This document shows positions 1-8,529 of a DNA stretch of 22,094 bases, piece after piece (within the stretch, counting starts at the first letter, position 1; each line of letters opens with the position of its first letter). The DNA comes from JAQICJ01 sp041686345 (GTDB lineage: Bacteria > Myxococcota_A > Polyangia > HGW-17). The stretch lies in NCBI GenBank assembly GCA_041686345.1, contig JAWLEA010000046.1, positions 1-22,094 on the forward strand, read 5' to 3'. The notes under the pieces were generated by a model. It saw only the letters and a program-made list of their open reading frames with translations, was not told where the DNA came from and did not search any database. A program made the position numbers and the translations under genes.

Positions 1-522
1 GTCGCAATCGATATCGCCATCACCGTCATCATCGATTTCATTGTCGCAAATTTCTTCCTGAGGTTCGGCGCAAGCTTGGTGATCAATGCAGTCCTGGTCA
101 TCACAATCTATATAATCATCACCATCATCGTCGATTTCGTTATCGCAAATTTCGGTGTATTCGCATTCATCTGCACAGTCGCTGTCATTACAATCCACAA
201 AACCGTCGCCGTCATCATCGATTTCGTTGTCGCAAATTTCCGGGGTGCTTTGACAATGTTCGGAATCGGTACAGTCGGTGTCGTCGCAATCGATATCGCC
301 ATCACCGTCATCATCGATTTCATTGTCGCAAATTTCTTCCTGAGGTTCGGCGCAAGCTTGGTGATCAATGCAGTCCTGGTCGTTACAATCTATATAATCA
401 TCACCATCATCGTCGATTTCGTTATCGCAAATTTCGGTGTACTCGCATTCATCTGCACAGTCGCTGTCATTACAATCCACAAAACCGTCGCCGTCATCGT
501 CGATTTCGTTATCGCAAATTTC
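1..522. repeat. 282-bp-period tandem duplication inside the Asp/Cys-repeat gene
   Basis: Bases 1-240 recur at 283-522 with five mismatches by my manual alignment (235/240). The period of 282 bases equals 94 codons, which is three of the short protein repeats (33+32+29 residues), so the duplication is in frame. Three mismatches are synonymous. The other two fall in one codon and change Asp to Asn in the C[DN]DQDC segment. After base 240 the two copies diverge. The near identity suggests a recent unequal crossover or replication slippage. The array may continue left of the window. Confidence 0.9.
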
Positions 523-717
523 GGTGTACTCGCATTCATCCCAGCAGTCCTGGTCATCGCAATCTATATGACCGTCGCCATCGTCGTCGATTTCGTTGTC
601 GCAAATTTCTTCCTTGCCACTTCCTGATGAGTCATCATCACATCCTGGTAGTGCGTTTAAAGCAAAAATCCCAATAATAATAAGCAAAAATAATTGTTTA
701 GTGGAAAATGTGAACAT
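1..717 (-). CDS. Asp/Cys-repeat lipoprotein (C-terminus beyond window)
   Basis: The visible N-terminal 239 residues start with a lipoprotein signal: a hydrophobic stretch rich in Leu/Ile/Phe, then LPGC with Cys26, followed by a short Asp/Ser/Gly linker. From about residue 37 the protein is only repeats of 29-33 residues. Each has the core EICDNEIDDDGDG, two to three more cysteines and further aspartates; six complete units and part of a seventh are visible. Such Asp-rich Dx[DN]xDG loops with Cys resemble the calcium-binding repeats of many myxobacterial and other deltaproteobacterial surface proteins, so I infer an outer-membrane-anchored, Ca2+-stabilised rod. ATG 717 is preceded by GGAGG six bases upstream (724-728 on the complement). 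There is no stop before the window edge. The long plus-strand frame across 76-627 is only its antisense shadow. Function unknown. Confidence 0.88.
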   Translation of the reverse strand, partial: MFTFSTKQLFLLIIIGIFALNALPGCDDDSSGSGKEEICDNEIDDDGDGHIDCDDQDCWDECEYTEICDNEIDDDGDGFVDCNDSDCADECEYTEICDNEIDDDGDDYIDCNDQDCIDHQACAEPQEEICDNEIDDDGDGDIDCDDTDCTDSEHCQSTPEICDNEIDDDGDGFVDCNDSDCADECEYTEICDNEIDDDGDDYIDCDDQDCIDHQACAEPQEEICDNEIDDDGDGDIDCD

Positions 718-913
718 AATTAACCTCCATGCAAATTGTTTGAGAAAACTCAAAATCTGTTCGCTCTATAACATATTGACATAAATTTAAAAAAAATCTG
801 CAAAATTAAGAAAAAAATGAATAAATCAACTAATTCAACTTAATTTTCAGTGAAAAAAGGGTGCTCCTTTTATTGTAAATTACCTGTTAAAATCGAAGTA
901 AAGATTAATTTTG

Positions 914-942
914 TTGCTAATAGTATGCAAAGCGATTAAAAT
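914..942 (+). promoter_or_regulatory. Candidate sigma70-type promoter for the hybrid histidine kinase
   Basis: TTGCTA (914-919), a 17-base spacer and TAAAAT (937-942) give 4/6 and 5/6 matches to the -35/-10 consensus. Transcription would start near 949, about 70 bases before the kinase ATG. The rest of the 300-base divergent gap (718-1017) is AT-rich. It holds the GGAGG of the left lipoprotein gene, but no convincing minus-strand promoter was found there. Confidence 0.5.
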
Positions 943-962
943 AGTTTCTGTAGAACCAATGT

Positions 963-976
963 AGATATTAATATCT
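963..976. promoter_or_regulatory. 14-bp perfect palindrome near the kinase transcription start
   Basis: AGATATTAATATCT is a perfect palindrome about 14 bases downstream of the predicted start site and about 42 bases before the kinase ATG. The position fits an operator for a dimeric repressor. It is made of A/T-rich bases apart from one G and one C, so chance cannot be excluded. Confidence 0.35.
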
Positions 977-1017
977 GAATTGAATTATGAAAAATTGGAA
1001 ACGAACGGACAGGAAAT

Positions 1018-2901
1018 ATGATTAGTTTTAATTTGGTATCCTTTTTTGACAATCCCCAGCCTGTTTTTCACCTTGATTGTGAATTTTCCGTTTTGAAGGC
1101 AAATATACCCTTTGCCGAAATGGTTGGTCCCGGAAATTCGCATCCTCATAATCAATTAAATCCTCTCAAGCCTCATAAAATAGATTGGAATAAGTGTTTT
1201 AAACTGAGCTGGAAGCAAATCAGAGATGCAATCTCAAATAATTATCAAATCAGACTCCAGGCCCAGATTGGCCATTTTTCCGGAAGAACTTTTCAATTTT
1301 GTATTTATAAAAATGAACAGGGTTTTTTGCTTACAGGCAGTGAAATCACTGATCTCAAAAAAGAAACAATGGATGCCGGAGAGTCGCAATATTCAAAAAG
1401 TGATTGTGACAGTTTTGAAGACAATGCCAGAATCATGCAGTCGGCAGTTGAATCTTCTCCTGTGGGGATTGGCCTGGTCCAACAAGGGAAAATCAAGTGG
1501 ACAAATCCGGCCATGGAAACAATTTCAGTTTATTCGAAGGAAGAACTGCCTGGTTTGCCTTTTGCTGATCTTTTTGTAAAACAATCAGTTGAATTATATG
1601 AATATGACCAGGAGGAAGTGGTTTGGAAGACAGAAGAGGGAGGCAGGAGAGATGTAATGCTGTCTACCAGATTTGTAGATACTAAAGGAGAAAAAGAGTC
1701 ATTTATTTTTATTGTTCAGGATATTTCTGTTCGCCTCAAGTTTAGACACAAACAGGCTACTTTGGAAAAACAGTTGCAGCAGGCTCAAAAAATGGAAAGT
1801 CTTGGAACTCTTGCCGGAGGTATAGCTCACGATCTGAATAATATTCTTACACCCGTGATGTGGTATACAGCAAGTTTGTCCAAAAGAAAAAGTTTGGATA
1901 AAAAAGACAGAGAATATTTACAATCCATCGATGCCTCAGTTGTCAGGGCAAAAGATCTTGTTTCCAATATTCTCACCTTTGCCCGCCCTGCCGAGAATAA
2001 ACAGATAAAGGTAGATCTAGCTCAAAGTATTGAAGAGGCACTTTCTTTTTTATGGTCATCAATTCCCGGTAACATAGAAATTATTAAAAATATTGAGCCT
2101 GTTTTTCCAATTTGGGCCGATCCAACCCAAATTAATCAGATTCTGGTAAATATTTGTACCAACGCCCAGCATGCCATGGAAGCAAAAGGTGGAGTTCTGG
2201 AAATTTCCTGCAAAAATACATTTTACAAAAACAAATATTGGGTAGAAGTTGTTATTTCTGATACAGGAACAGGGATAAAAGAAGAAATAGTGGAAAATAT
2301 TTTTGAACCGTTTTTTACAACCAAAGCCGTAGATAAAGGCACCGGATTAGGACTTTCAGTAGTGCATGGGATTATGAACCGTCTGGATGGAGAGATAAAA
2401 TTAAGGAGCAAGTTTGGTCGGGGAACTGAATTTACTTTGCTTTTTCCCCGTTGGGAAAAAGAAAATCTCATGCCGGCAACTCAGGATGAAACTTTTTATA
2501 TTGGCAACAGGGAACAGATACTCATTGTTGATGATGAAAAGGAAATCACAAATGTTCTGGCTGAATCACTTTCGGATTTTCACTATCGTCCTGTTGTTTG
2601 CAATGATGCAGCTTCAGCTCTCAAAACTCTTGCGGATAATCCTGAAGATTTCTCTTTGATAATAACGGATTATGCCATGCCTATGAAACTGGGGGTGGAG
2701 ATGATTGAGGAAATCAAAAGAATAAACAGCAAAGTGCCGATTATGGTTCTTGCCAATTATCCCCAACTGGTAAAAAATTCCAAATTACAACAATATGAGT
2801 TGCTTTTTGCAAAACCAGTGGTTCCTCTGGATTTTAATCATGCTGTACATGATTTGATCAAAGGCAGGAAAGCGCGATCTGAGCAGATAAGAAATGATTA
2901 G
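1018..2901 (+). CDS. Soluble hybrid histidine kinase (PAS-HisKA-HATPase_c-REC)
   Basis: 627 aa with no transmembrane segment, so a cytosolic sensor. Residues ~1-120 are a poorly conserved, possibly PAS-like region. Residues ~137-245 look like a PAS domain (ESSPVGIGLV start, FIFIVQDIS end). A coiled-coil linker (LEKQLQQAQKMESLG) leads to the HisKA H-box GGIAHDLNN with phospho-acceptor His271. The HATPase_c domain has the N-box Asn382, DTGTGI at 415 and GTGLGLS at 441. A C-terminal receiver spans ~503-620, with Asp505/506, phospho-acceptor Asp551 and Lys599. The conserved Thr/Ser of receiver strand beta4 is Ala (VLAN). No response regulator or DNA-binding output gene is adjacent, so its partner is elsewhere. 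AGGA lies close to ATG 1018. The gene is convergent with the next one, 66 bases apart, with no clear terminator between them. Confidence 0.93.
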   Translation: MISFNLVSFFDNPQPVFHLDCEFSVLKANIPFAEMVGPGNSHPHNQLNPLKPHKIDWNKCFKLSWKQIRDAISNNYQIRLQAQIGHFSGRTFQFCIYKNEQGFLLTGSEITDLKKETMDAGESQYSKSDCDSFEDNARIMQSAVESSPVGIGLVQQGKIKWTNPAMETISVYSKEELPGLPFADLFVKQSVELYEYDQEEVVWKTEEGGRRDVMLSTRFVDTKGEKESFIFIVQDISVRLKFRHKQATLEKQLQQAQKMESLGTLAGGIAHDLNNILTPVMWYTASLSKRKSLDKKDREYLQSIDASVVRAKDLVSNILTFARPAENKQIKVDLAQSIEEALSFLWSSIPGNIEIIKNIEPVFPIWADPTQINQILVNICTNAQHAMEAKGGVLEISCKNTFYKNKYWVEVVISDTGTGIKEEIVENIFEPFFTTKAVDKGTGLGLSVVHGIMNRLDGEIKLRSKFGRGTEFTLLFPRWEKENLMPATQDETFYIGNREQILIVDDEKEITNVLAESLSDFHYRPVVCNDAASALKTLADNPEDFSLIITDYAMPMKLGVEMIEEIKRINSKVPIMVLANYPQLVKNSKLQQYELLFAKPVVPLDFNHAVHDLIKGRKARSEQIRND

Positions 2902-2967
2902 CCTGGAAAAGAGGGGGAGCTTCATGCAGATTGAGCAGAAAGATAATTCGCTTACCAGAAATCAGAA

Positions 2968-4779
2968 CTATTGGGTTGAGGAGAGGATATAGATTTTATT
3001 ATCGGGGTTGCTGGTAGTGATGAAAAGTTTATCGTTATTAAAGGCAGCTGCTGAGGGACCATTATAACTGGATGTTTCATGTTGAACGAGATATTGCATG
3101 TGATTATTTTCATCCAGTTTTGTTACAAAAATATCATTCCCGTTTATTTGAATATTATCTCCAATGGTTCCATTAGTGGTTCCCACAATAAAAACACTAC
3201 CGAAAACCCCAGTGATATATTTGGCAGAATCGTTTCTGAAAGAACCCCATTGCTGGATAAGAGAAGCATTGCCGTCTTCTTGATCAGTCTCAAAAAAGAG
3301 TGCATCAAAACCTGATTCGTTGTTTGCATAATTAGCAAAATTTCCTTCTGTTTTCCCGACAAAATATAGATGAAAATCAGTGGCATCTTCTACAATCAAG
3401 CTTTCACCGGGCATATTGTAAGAGTTGTTAACTGATTCATAGGGGAACCAGCTTATTGCATCTTCCGTTTTCCTGTACTGTTTGGTCCAAATTTCGGTGG
3501 AATCATCTTCTATTTTGGTGATAAATATATCAATTGCATCGTTGGAATAGTTGCTATAATCGGCTATAATACCTGTGGTTCTGCCGATTACATAAATATT
3601 GTGCAAGGTATCCACGACTACATCAGTGGTATAATCGTTGTTTGAAGAACCCCATTGCAAATGCCAGGCGATTTCCTCGATGTAACCAATACCTGTATAA
3701 TGATTGGTGGATATTTTGGTCAATACTGCATCTCTGTTGCCGGAGTTGCTATATCCGGGATAAGCATCCCTGGTATAACTGCTTACATAGACATCATCCG
3801 AAGCATGATCTATTGTCAGACCTGTAAGAGTGTCATTTTGAACTGTTCCCCACTGTTTGGACCAGATGATATTACCATTATCGTCAAATTTGGTAATGAA
3901 ATTGTCCACTGATCCCTGATTAGCTCCATGAATATCTCCCAAAGTATGACCACCTGCATAGATATTTCCATCATCGTCAATTTTTATTTCTACGGCATTA
4001 TCAGTTTCAGAACTGCCCCATTGTTTTGTCCAGACAGTAGTACCATCAGCAGTATATTTGATCAGGTAGACATCGGTGGAGCCAAGGTTTGGATTGCCAT
4101 CCATGCTCCCACCGGTATGTCCAAAAACATAAAATTCACCAGTTTGATCAACTGCAATATCTTTGATAGCATGCCCCTGATCGGGTCCAACAACCAGTTC
4201 CTGTTCTATCATTAGGGGGCAGTTTATATATTCAACACTTTCGACCTCCGCGGGGTCAAGCAGGTCATTTTCGTTGAGATCAAAGCCAATTTCGATTCGT
4301 TTGCCGTTATTACTAAAACAGGAAGGTTCTTTTACTTTGTTGATAAGAACCTGGTAGCGATTACCGTCGAGGCCGTTACAGATATACTCGGAATTTTCCA
4401 CTTCTTCAGCATCCAGAGAGCCGTTTTCGTTGAGGTCGATCCCTGTTTCAACTAATTTGCCACCATATTCACAATTTTCTCCTGGGGGTTCGTCGATAAT
4501 GTTAAAAAGAGAAGCGTCACCATCTGAGCCATCTGAGCCATCTGAGCCGTTAGTGCCATTGCAGATATATTGGATGTTCTCTATTTCGTCGGAATTCAAC
4601 TGTTGATCACCGTTGAGGTCGATCCCTGTTTCAATTCTGGTTCCTCCATATTCGCAATTTTCTCCGGGAGGTTCGTCCACAATATTGAACAGGCTGCTGT
4701 CACCGTCATTTCCATCTGAACCACAGGCTGTTAAAACAATTAAACTTATTGATAATAAACAGGACATTAAAATTCGCAT
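2968..4779 (-). CDS. Lipoprotein with DUF7151-like repeats and an SBBP beta-propeller
   Basis: 603 aa. A lipoprotein signal peptide ends in LTAC with Cys19. Three related ~46-residue repeats follow (~29-74, ~89-134, ~140-187), with the pattern ENCEYGG..IETGIDLN......EIE..EYICNG. This resembles the DUF7151-type repeats common in myxobacterial lipoproteins and includes DLNxD/N-type acidic loops. A GSDGSDGSDGD collagen-like linker separates the first two. From ~200 to the end come about seven SBBP (beta-propeller) repeats, recognised by D[DN]xGNIYxxGxT, DxFITKxDxxG and IWxKQWG; the last is short, so the N-terminal strand before it may close the ring. The product is likely an outer-membrane-anchored propeller of unknown ligand. 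GAGAGG lies upstream of ATG 4779. It is divergent from the second propeller lipoprotein at 5014. Confidence 0.9.
   Translation of the reverse strand: MRILMSCLLSISLIVLTACGSDGNDGDSSLFNIVDEPPGENCEYGGTRIETGIDLNGDQQLNSDEIENIQYICNGTNGSDGSDGSDGDASLFNIIDEPPGENCEYGGKLVETGIDLNENGSLDAEEVENSEYICNGLDGNRYQVLINKVKEPSCFSNNGKRIEIGFDLNENDLLDPAEVESVEYINCPLMIEQELVVGPDQGHAIKDIAVDQTGEFYVFGHTGGSMDGNPNLGSTDVYLIKYTADGTTVWTKQWGSSETDNAVEIKIDDDGNIYAGGHTLGDIHGANQGSVDNFITKFDDNGNIIWSKQWGTVQNDTLTGLTIDHASDDVYVSSYTRDAYPGYSNSGNRDAVLTKISTNHYTGIGYIEEIAWHLQWGSSNNDYTTDVVVDTLHNIYVIGRTTGIIADYSNYSNDAIDIFITKIEDDSTEIWTKQYRKTEDAISWFPYESVNNSYNMPGESLIVEDATDFHLYFVGKTEGNFANYANNESGFDALFFETDQEDGNASLIQQWGSFRNDSAKYITGVFGSVFIVGTTNGTIGDNIQINGNDIFVTKLDENNHMQYLVQHETSSYNGPSAAAFNNDKLFITTSNPDNKIYILSSTQ
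4520..4546. repeat. 3 x 9-bp tandem repeat encoding Gly-Ser-Asp triplets
   Basis: Three exact copies of CCATCTGAG encode the GSDGSDGSDG linker on the minus strand. In-frame 9-bp repeats of this kind can vary in copy number by slippage and would change linker length without breaking the frame. Confidence 0.75.
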
Positions 4780-4829
4780 GGATTACCTCTCTTTATTGTA
4801 TTCTTTGCATAAAAATCTAATATTTAGCG

Positions 4830-4858
4830 ATGTTAAATTAAAAATATTTTTTTGTCAA
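4830..4858 (-). promoter_or_regulatory. Candidate sigma70-type promoter of the minus-strand propeller lipoprotein
   Basis: On the minus strand there is a perfect TTGACA (4858-4853), a 17-base spacer and TAACAT (4835-4830, 4/6 to TATAAT). The predicted start near 4823 leaves a leader of about 44 bases before ATG 4779. Confidence 0.55.
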
Positions 4859-4891
4859 AATATTCAAGCGAAGAAAAGATAAAATTTTTTA

Positions 4892-4907
4892 TTTGAATAA
4901 ATTCAAA
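4892..4907. promoter_or_regulatory. Palindrome between divergent propeller lipoprotein genes
   Basis: TTTGAAT-AA-ATTCAAA is a 16-bp inverted repeat with 7-bp arms. A further ATTCAA half-site lies close by at 4862-4867. It sits between the two candidate divergent promoters (4830-4858 and 4948-4976), where a shared operator would lie. The AT-rich composition limits confidence. Confidence 0.35.
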
Positions 4908-4947
4908 AAAAGTTAATCTATAGGGTGAATCAGAAACAATTTAGAGT

Positions 4948-4976
4948 TTGTAGAACTTAGCACGGTTTTATATGAA
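4948..4976 (+). promoter_or_regulatory. Weak candidate promoter of the MopE/LTD/propeller lipoprotein
   Basis: TTGTAG (4948-4953), a 17-base spacer and TATGAA (4971-4976) give 4/6 matches to each consensus hexamer. The predicted start near 4983 is about 30 bases upstream of ATG 5014. Confidence 0.35.
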
Positions 4977-5013
4977 ATCATAAATTTCCAGTGTCAAAAA
5001 GAGGAGCCGAATC

Positions 5014-8000
5014 ATGTTGAAAAGAACCTTGTTGATCATTTCCCTTTTTACTTTTATTGCCGGTTTTGGTTGCGATGATGACAGCAGTACCAATAATACC
5101 AACAATGTTAATAATACCAACAATTCCAATGAATGCGAAGGAGAGGCTCCCCTGGCAGATTTGCAGAAAGGTGTTTGTTCCGGGTTGCACAAGGTTTGTG
5201 ACCCCGAAACTTCAGAATGGATCGAACCGGATTATTCCCTGGTGGACAATTATGAAAGTGAAGAAACCAGTTGTGACGATTTGGACAACGATTGTGATGG
5301 TTTAGTCGACGAAGAGCTGGCGGTATCTGACTATTATCCCGATAATGACAATGATGGTTTTGGAGATGCAGACGCCCAAGTGTTATCAAGCTGTGCAACT
5401 CCAGTTGGTTATGTATTGGACAATACAGATTGCGACGATGGTAACCAGCAAGTTCATCCTGAGGCTGAGGAAGTATGCAATGGAATCGATGATAATTGCG
5501 ATGGAGTGATTGACAGTGATGCTGTGGATCAAAGTACCTGGTATCTGGATTCCGATGAAGACGGCTATGGAGATCCTTCTGATTCAGTGGAAGCTTGCTC
5601 TCAGCCCGCAGGCTATGTAGACAATGACAGCGATTGTGATCCTTCAGATCCAGCCCACTGGTCAGATTGCTCAAGTTGCACTGATGAAGATGGCGACAAC
5701 TACGGGTCCGGTTGCGATCTGGGTCCTGATTGCGACGATTCAATGGCCACCGGTAGTTCTTGTCACAACTCTTGCTTGACCTGGTATCTAGATAATGACG
5801 GGGATGGTCATGGTGATCCGACCACAGATACTGTCGCTTGTACGGCACCGAACAATCATGTTGCCAGCAATGATGATTGTGATGACAGCACCCAGACCGG
5901 AGCCGGTTGCCATAATACCTGCAGTGTTTTTTATGAAGACAGTGATGGTGATTCCTATGGTGATCCGGCATCAAGCATAGAAAGATGCAGTGTGCCTTCA
6001 GGTTATACGGCGGACAATACGGATTGTGATCCGGATAATGGAGATATCCATCCCGATGCCTTGGAAATATGCGACGGCATAGATAATAATTGCGATTCGA
6101 CAGTGGATGCCGGAGATTGTCAGGATAATGCTTCTTGTTGGGATGATGGCGGTACGGTTGCAGCTCAATGTGTTTGTGATAATGGATATCTTGAAACAAC
6201 TGCAGATCCCGGAGTTTGTTATCAGGTTGAAGAGCCGGTTGTGGGGGATTTGAGCGTCAATGAAATAATGATAGAACCTTTGCATGCCAATAGTACGGGA
6301 GAAGGTCAGTATTTTGAGATCTACAATACTTCTGATGCCACTTTAAATATCACTAATCTGGAATTTATGGTTGACAACGGGACTGTTTCCGAAACAAGTC
6401 AAATTGTTGAGCCTGCAATTTTATTTCCCGGTGAATATTTCGTGGTTGGTACATCTACAGATCTCCTTTTGAATGGTGGAGTAGAAGTAGATTTTCTGAT
6501 GGCTGTAATGCCCCAACTGGAAAGGGATTATGGTAATATTATTCTTTTGAATGCTGTGAGTGGAGATACCATTGATTCGGTATTGTGGGACAATTCTTTC
6601 AATCATGTTGCCGGCAAATCCCTCAATTTGAGTCCGGGAGCATTAGCGACAAATCCCGGTATTCTCAATGATGATTCGAGCCATTGGTGCAATACCAGGT
6701 ATACACAGTTGACTTCGAGTGATTACGGAACCCCTGGGGCAGACAATGACGACTGTCTGGTCAACTGGTGTGTTTTGCAATTTCCCGATACTCTTACAAT
6801 TACTGCGGGAGAAACCACAGATCCTGTTTATGGACGAGTTTACGAACCGGGAATTACTGAAAATTCGGGTCAGGGAGCCTTTATTCAATCGCAACTTGGT
6901 TACGGTCCCGAAAATACAGAGCCTACGACTGCTTCCTGGGGTTGGTTTGATGCTGATTTTAATGTTGATGTGGGCAATGATGATGAATACAGTCAAACTT
7001 TGGCTCCTGCCGTTGAATCCACTTATGACTATGCTTATCGCTTTTCCCTGGATGGAGGTCTTACCTGGCTTTATTGTGATACCAGCGGAGCTCATGGTGA
7101 TGGCTCCAGCAGTTATGATCCAGTTGACAGTGGTGTTCTAACAGTTGAACCCATTCCTGCCGGTTTATATTATTGGAGTGTAAACGGAGGAAGTAATTCC
7201 CCTGATTTTTCCAATGATATCGCTGTTGATAGTAGCGGTAACAGCTATATAACCGGCAGTTTTCAGTCTAATGCAGATTTTGGTTCAACTACTCTCTCAA
7301 GTAATGGTCTGGCTGATGTTTTTGTGGCCAAATACGATTCCGATGGAAACTTTCTCTGGGCTCGTTCAGCCGGAGGAACAGACAATGATTCAGGAGAATC
7401 CATAGCAGTGGATGAATTTGGTAATTCTTATATTACAGGATATTTTGAAGGTACTTTCGATATTGGTTCTCTGACTCTTTACAGTTCAGGTGACCGAGAG
7501 GTTTTTGTGGCCAAATATAATGCTGACGGCAATCTGCTTTGGGCCAGATCCGGCGGTGGAAATCTTGAAGATTGGGGATTTGGTATTGCTGTTGATGGTT
7601 CTGGTAATTGTTACATCACCGGCAAATTCGAAAATATCGGACTGTTTGGAGGATTATATATTTACAGTTCCGATGGAGATGATATTTTTATCGTCAAATA
7701 TGATTCTTCCGGCAGTGTGGTCTGGGCCGAATCCGCAGGGGGGGTCAGCAATGAAACCGGGTATGATATTGCCGTTGATAATTATGGTAATCTTTACCTG
7801 ACGGGATATTTTAGTAACGATTGCTCATTTGATGGAGGCAGTGTCACTTTGTACAGCTCCGGATATACAGATATATTTATTGCCAAATACAATACTGATG
7901 GCACCTTTTCCTGGGCAAAGAAAGCAGGAGGCAACGGATATGATCAGGGTACTTCTCTGGCTATTGATGAGAATCAGGATTGTTATCTTACCGGAGATTA

Positions 8001-8460
8001 TGCTGATACTGCCTCTTTTTCAGTTTCAAATATTACCAGTGTTGGCGATAAAGACATTTTTATCGCCAAATATACCCATTCAGGAACTCTGGCCTGGGTA
8101 AAATCAGCCGGTGGCATTGATGAAGATAAAGGGTTTGGTATTGCTGTAGACAACAATGAAAATACTTATCTCACCGGATATTTCGAAAATGATGCCACTT
8201 TCGGATATTCCGCCAACAGTGTTGACCTGGTCAGTGTTGGCGGCAAGGATGTTTTTATTGCCAAATTAGATTCTGACGGGTCTCTGGTTTGGGCCAAATC
8301 CGCTGGCGGTGTAGATAATGACAGAGGCAGCGGCATCGGAGTTGATTGGCTTGGCAACAACTACACCACAGGTGAATTCTGGAGCTCCATCACCTTTGAT
8401 GGCAGTACCCTGAGCAGCAATGGCAGTTTTGACGCCTTCATCACCAAACTGGCTCCCTGA
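5014..8460 (+). CDS. Large multidomain lipoprotein: MopE repeats, lamin-tail domain, SBBP propeller
   Basis: 1148 aa. The signal peptide ends at Cys20 (AGFGC, an imperfect lipobox), then an Asn/Thr-rich linker (~25-39). Residues ~85-370 carry MopE-type metal-binding repeats (CNGIDDNCDGVID, CDGIDNNCDSTVD, DLDNDCDGLVDE) alternating with WYLDSDEDGYGDP segments. These Asp-rich loops are expected to bind Ca2+ or other metals. Residues ~411-580 look like a lamin-tail (LTD) domain, starting LSVNEIMIEP and ending YGTPGADND. Residues ~582-712 form a beta-rich module with YAYRFSLDGGLTWLYCD, seen in other myxobacterial surface proteins. Residues ~716-1148 hold seven SBBP repeats of 61-65 residues (IAVDxxGNxYITGxF, DVFVAKYDSDGNLLWA, SAGG), matching a seven-bladed propeller. 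GAGGAG precedes ATG 5014. Likely anchored at the cell surface; ligand unknown. Confidence 0.92.
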   Translation: MLKRTLLIISLFTFIAGFGCDDDSSTNNTNNVNNTNNSNECEGEAPLADLQKGVCSGLHKVCDPETSEWIEPDYSLVDNYESEETSCDDLDNDCDGLVDEELAVSDYYPDNDNDGFGDADAQVLSSCATPVGYVLDNTDCDDGNQQVHPEAEEVCNGIDDNCDGVIDSDAVDQSTWYLDSDEDGYGDPSDSVEACSQPAGYVDNDSDCDPSDPAHWSDCSSCTDEDGDNYGSGCDLGPDCDDSMATGSSCHNSCLTWYLDNDGDGHGDPTTDTVACTAPNNHVASNDDCDDSTQTGAGCHNTCSVFYEDSDGDSYGDPASSIERCSVPSGYTADNTDCDPDNGDIHPDALEICDGIDNNCDSTVDAGDCQDNASCWDDGGTVAAQCVCDNGYLETTADPGVCYQVEEPVVGDLSVNEIMIEPLHANSTGEGQYFEIYNTSDATLNITNLEFMVDNGTVSETSQIVEPAILFPGEYFVVGTSTDLLLNGGVEVDFLMAVMPQLERDYGNIILLNAVSGDTIDSVLWDNSFNHVAGKSLNLSPGALATNPGILNDDSSHWCNTRYTQLTSSDYGTPGADNDDCLVNWCVLQFPDTLTITAGETTDPVYGRVYEPGITENSGQGAFIQSQLGYGPENTEPTTASWGWFDADFNVDVGNDDEYSQTLAPAVESTYDYAYRFSLDGGLTWLYCDTSGAHGDGSSSYDPVDSGVLTVEPIPAGLYYWSVNGGSNSPDFSNDIAVDSSGNSYITGSFQSNADFGSTTLSSNGLADVFVAKYDSDGNFLWARSAGGTDNDSGESIAVDEFGNSYITGYFEGTFDIGSLTLYSSGDREVFVAKYNADGNLLWARSGGGNLEDWGFGIAVDGSGNCYITGKFENIGLFGGLYIYSSDGDDIFIVKYDSSGSVVWAESAGGVSNETGYDIAVDNYGNLYLTGYFSNDCSFDGGSVTLYSSGYTDIFIAKYNTDGTFSWAKKAGGNGYDQGTSLAIDENQDCYLTGDYADTASFSVSNITSVGDKDIFIAKYTHSGTLAWVKSAGGIDEDKGFGIAVDNNENTYLTGYFENDATFGYSANSVDLVSVGGKDVFIAKLDSDGSLVWAKSAGGVDNDRGSGIGVDWLGNNYTTGEFWSSITFDGSTLSSNGSFDAFITKLAP

Positions 8461-8529
8461 TTATCCCAAAGAAACTCAAATCCCTATTTAATAACTTTTA
8501 ATTTCAGGTGGTGGGTGTTTGCGAAGAGG

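Noticed and set aside
1..600. Regularly spaced near-identical repeats that could suggest a CRISPR array.
   Set aside because: The repeats are in frame, encode EICDNEIDDDGDG units and vary by synonymous changes; there are no unique spacers.
76..627. 183-codon plus-strand ORF rich in Val/Ile/Ala that looks like a membrane protein with repeats.
   Set aside because: It is the reverse strand of the Asp/Cys repeats of the minus-strand lipoprotein, whose start, lipobox and ribosome binding site are all convincing.
5108..6199. 363-codon minus-strand ORF rich in His and Cys, opposite the MopE repeats.
   Set aside because: It is the antisense of Asp/Cys-rich repeats in a clearly genuine gene, has no signal or domain, and no ribosome binding site.
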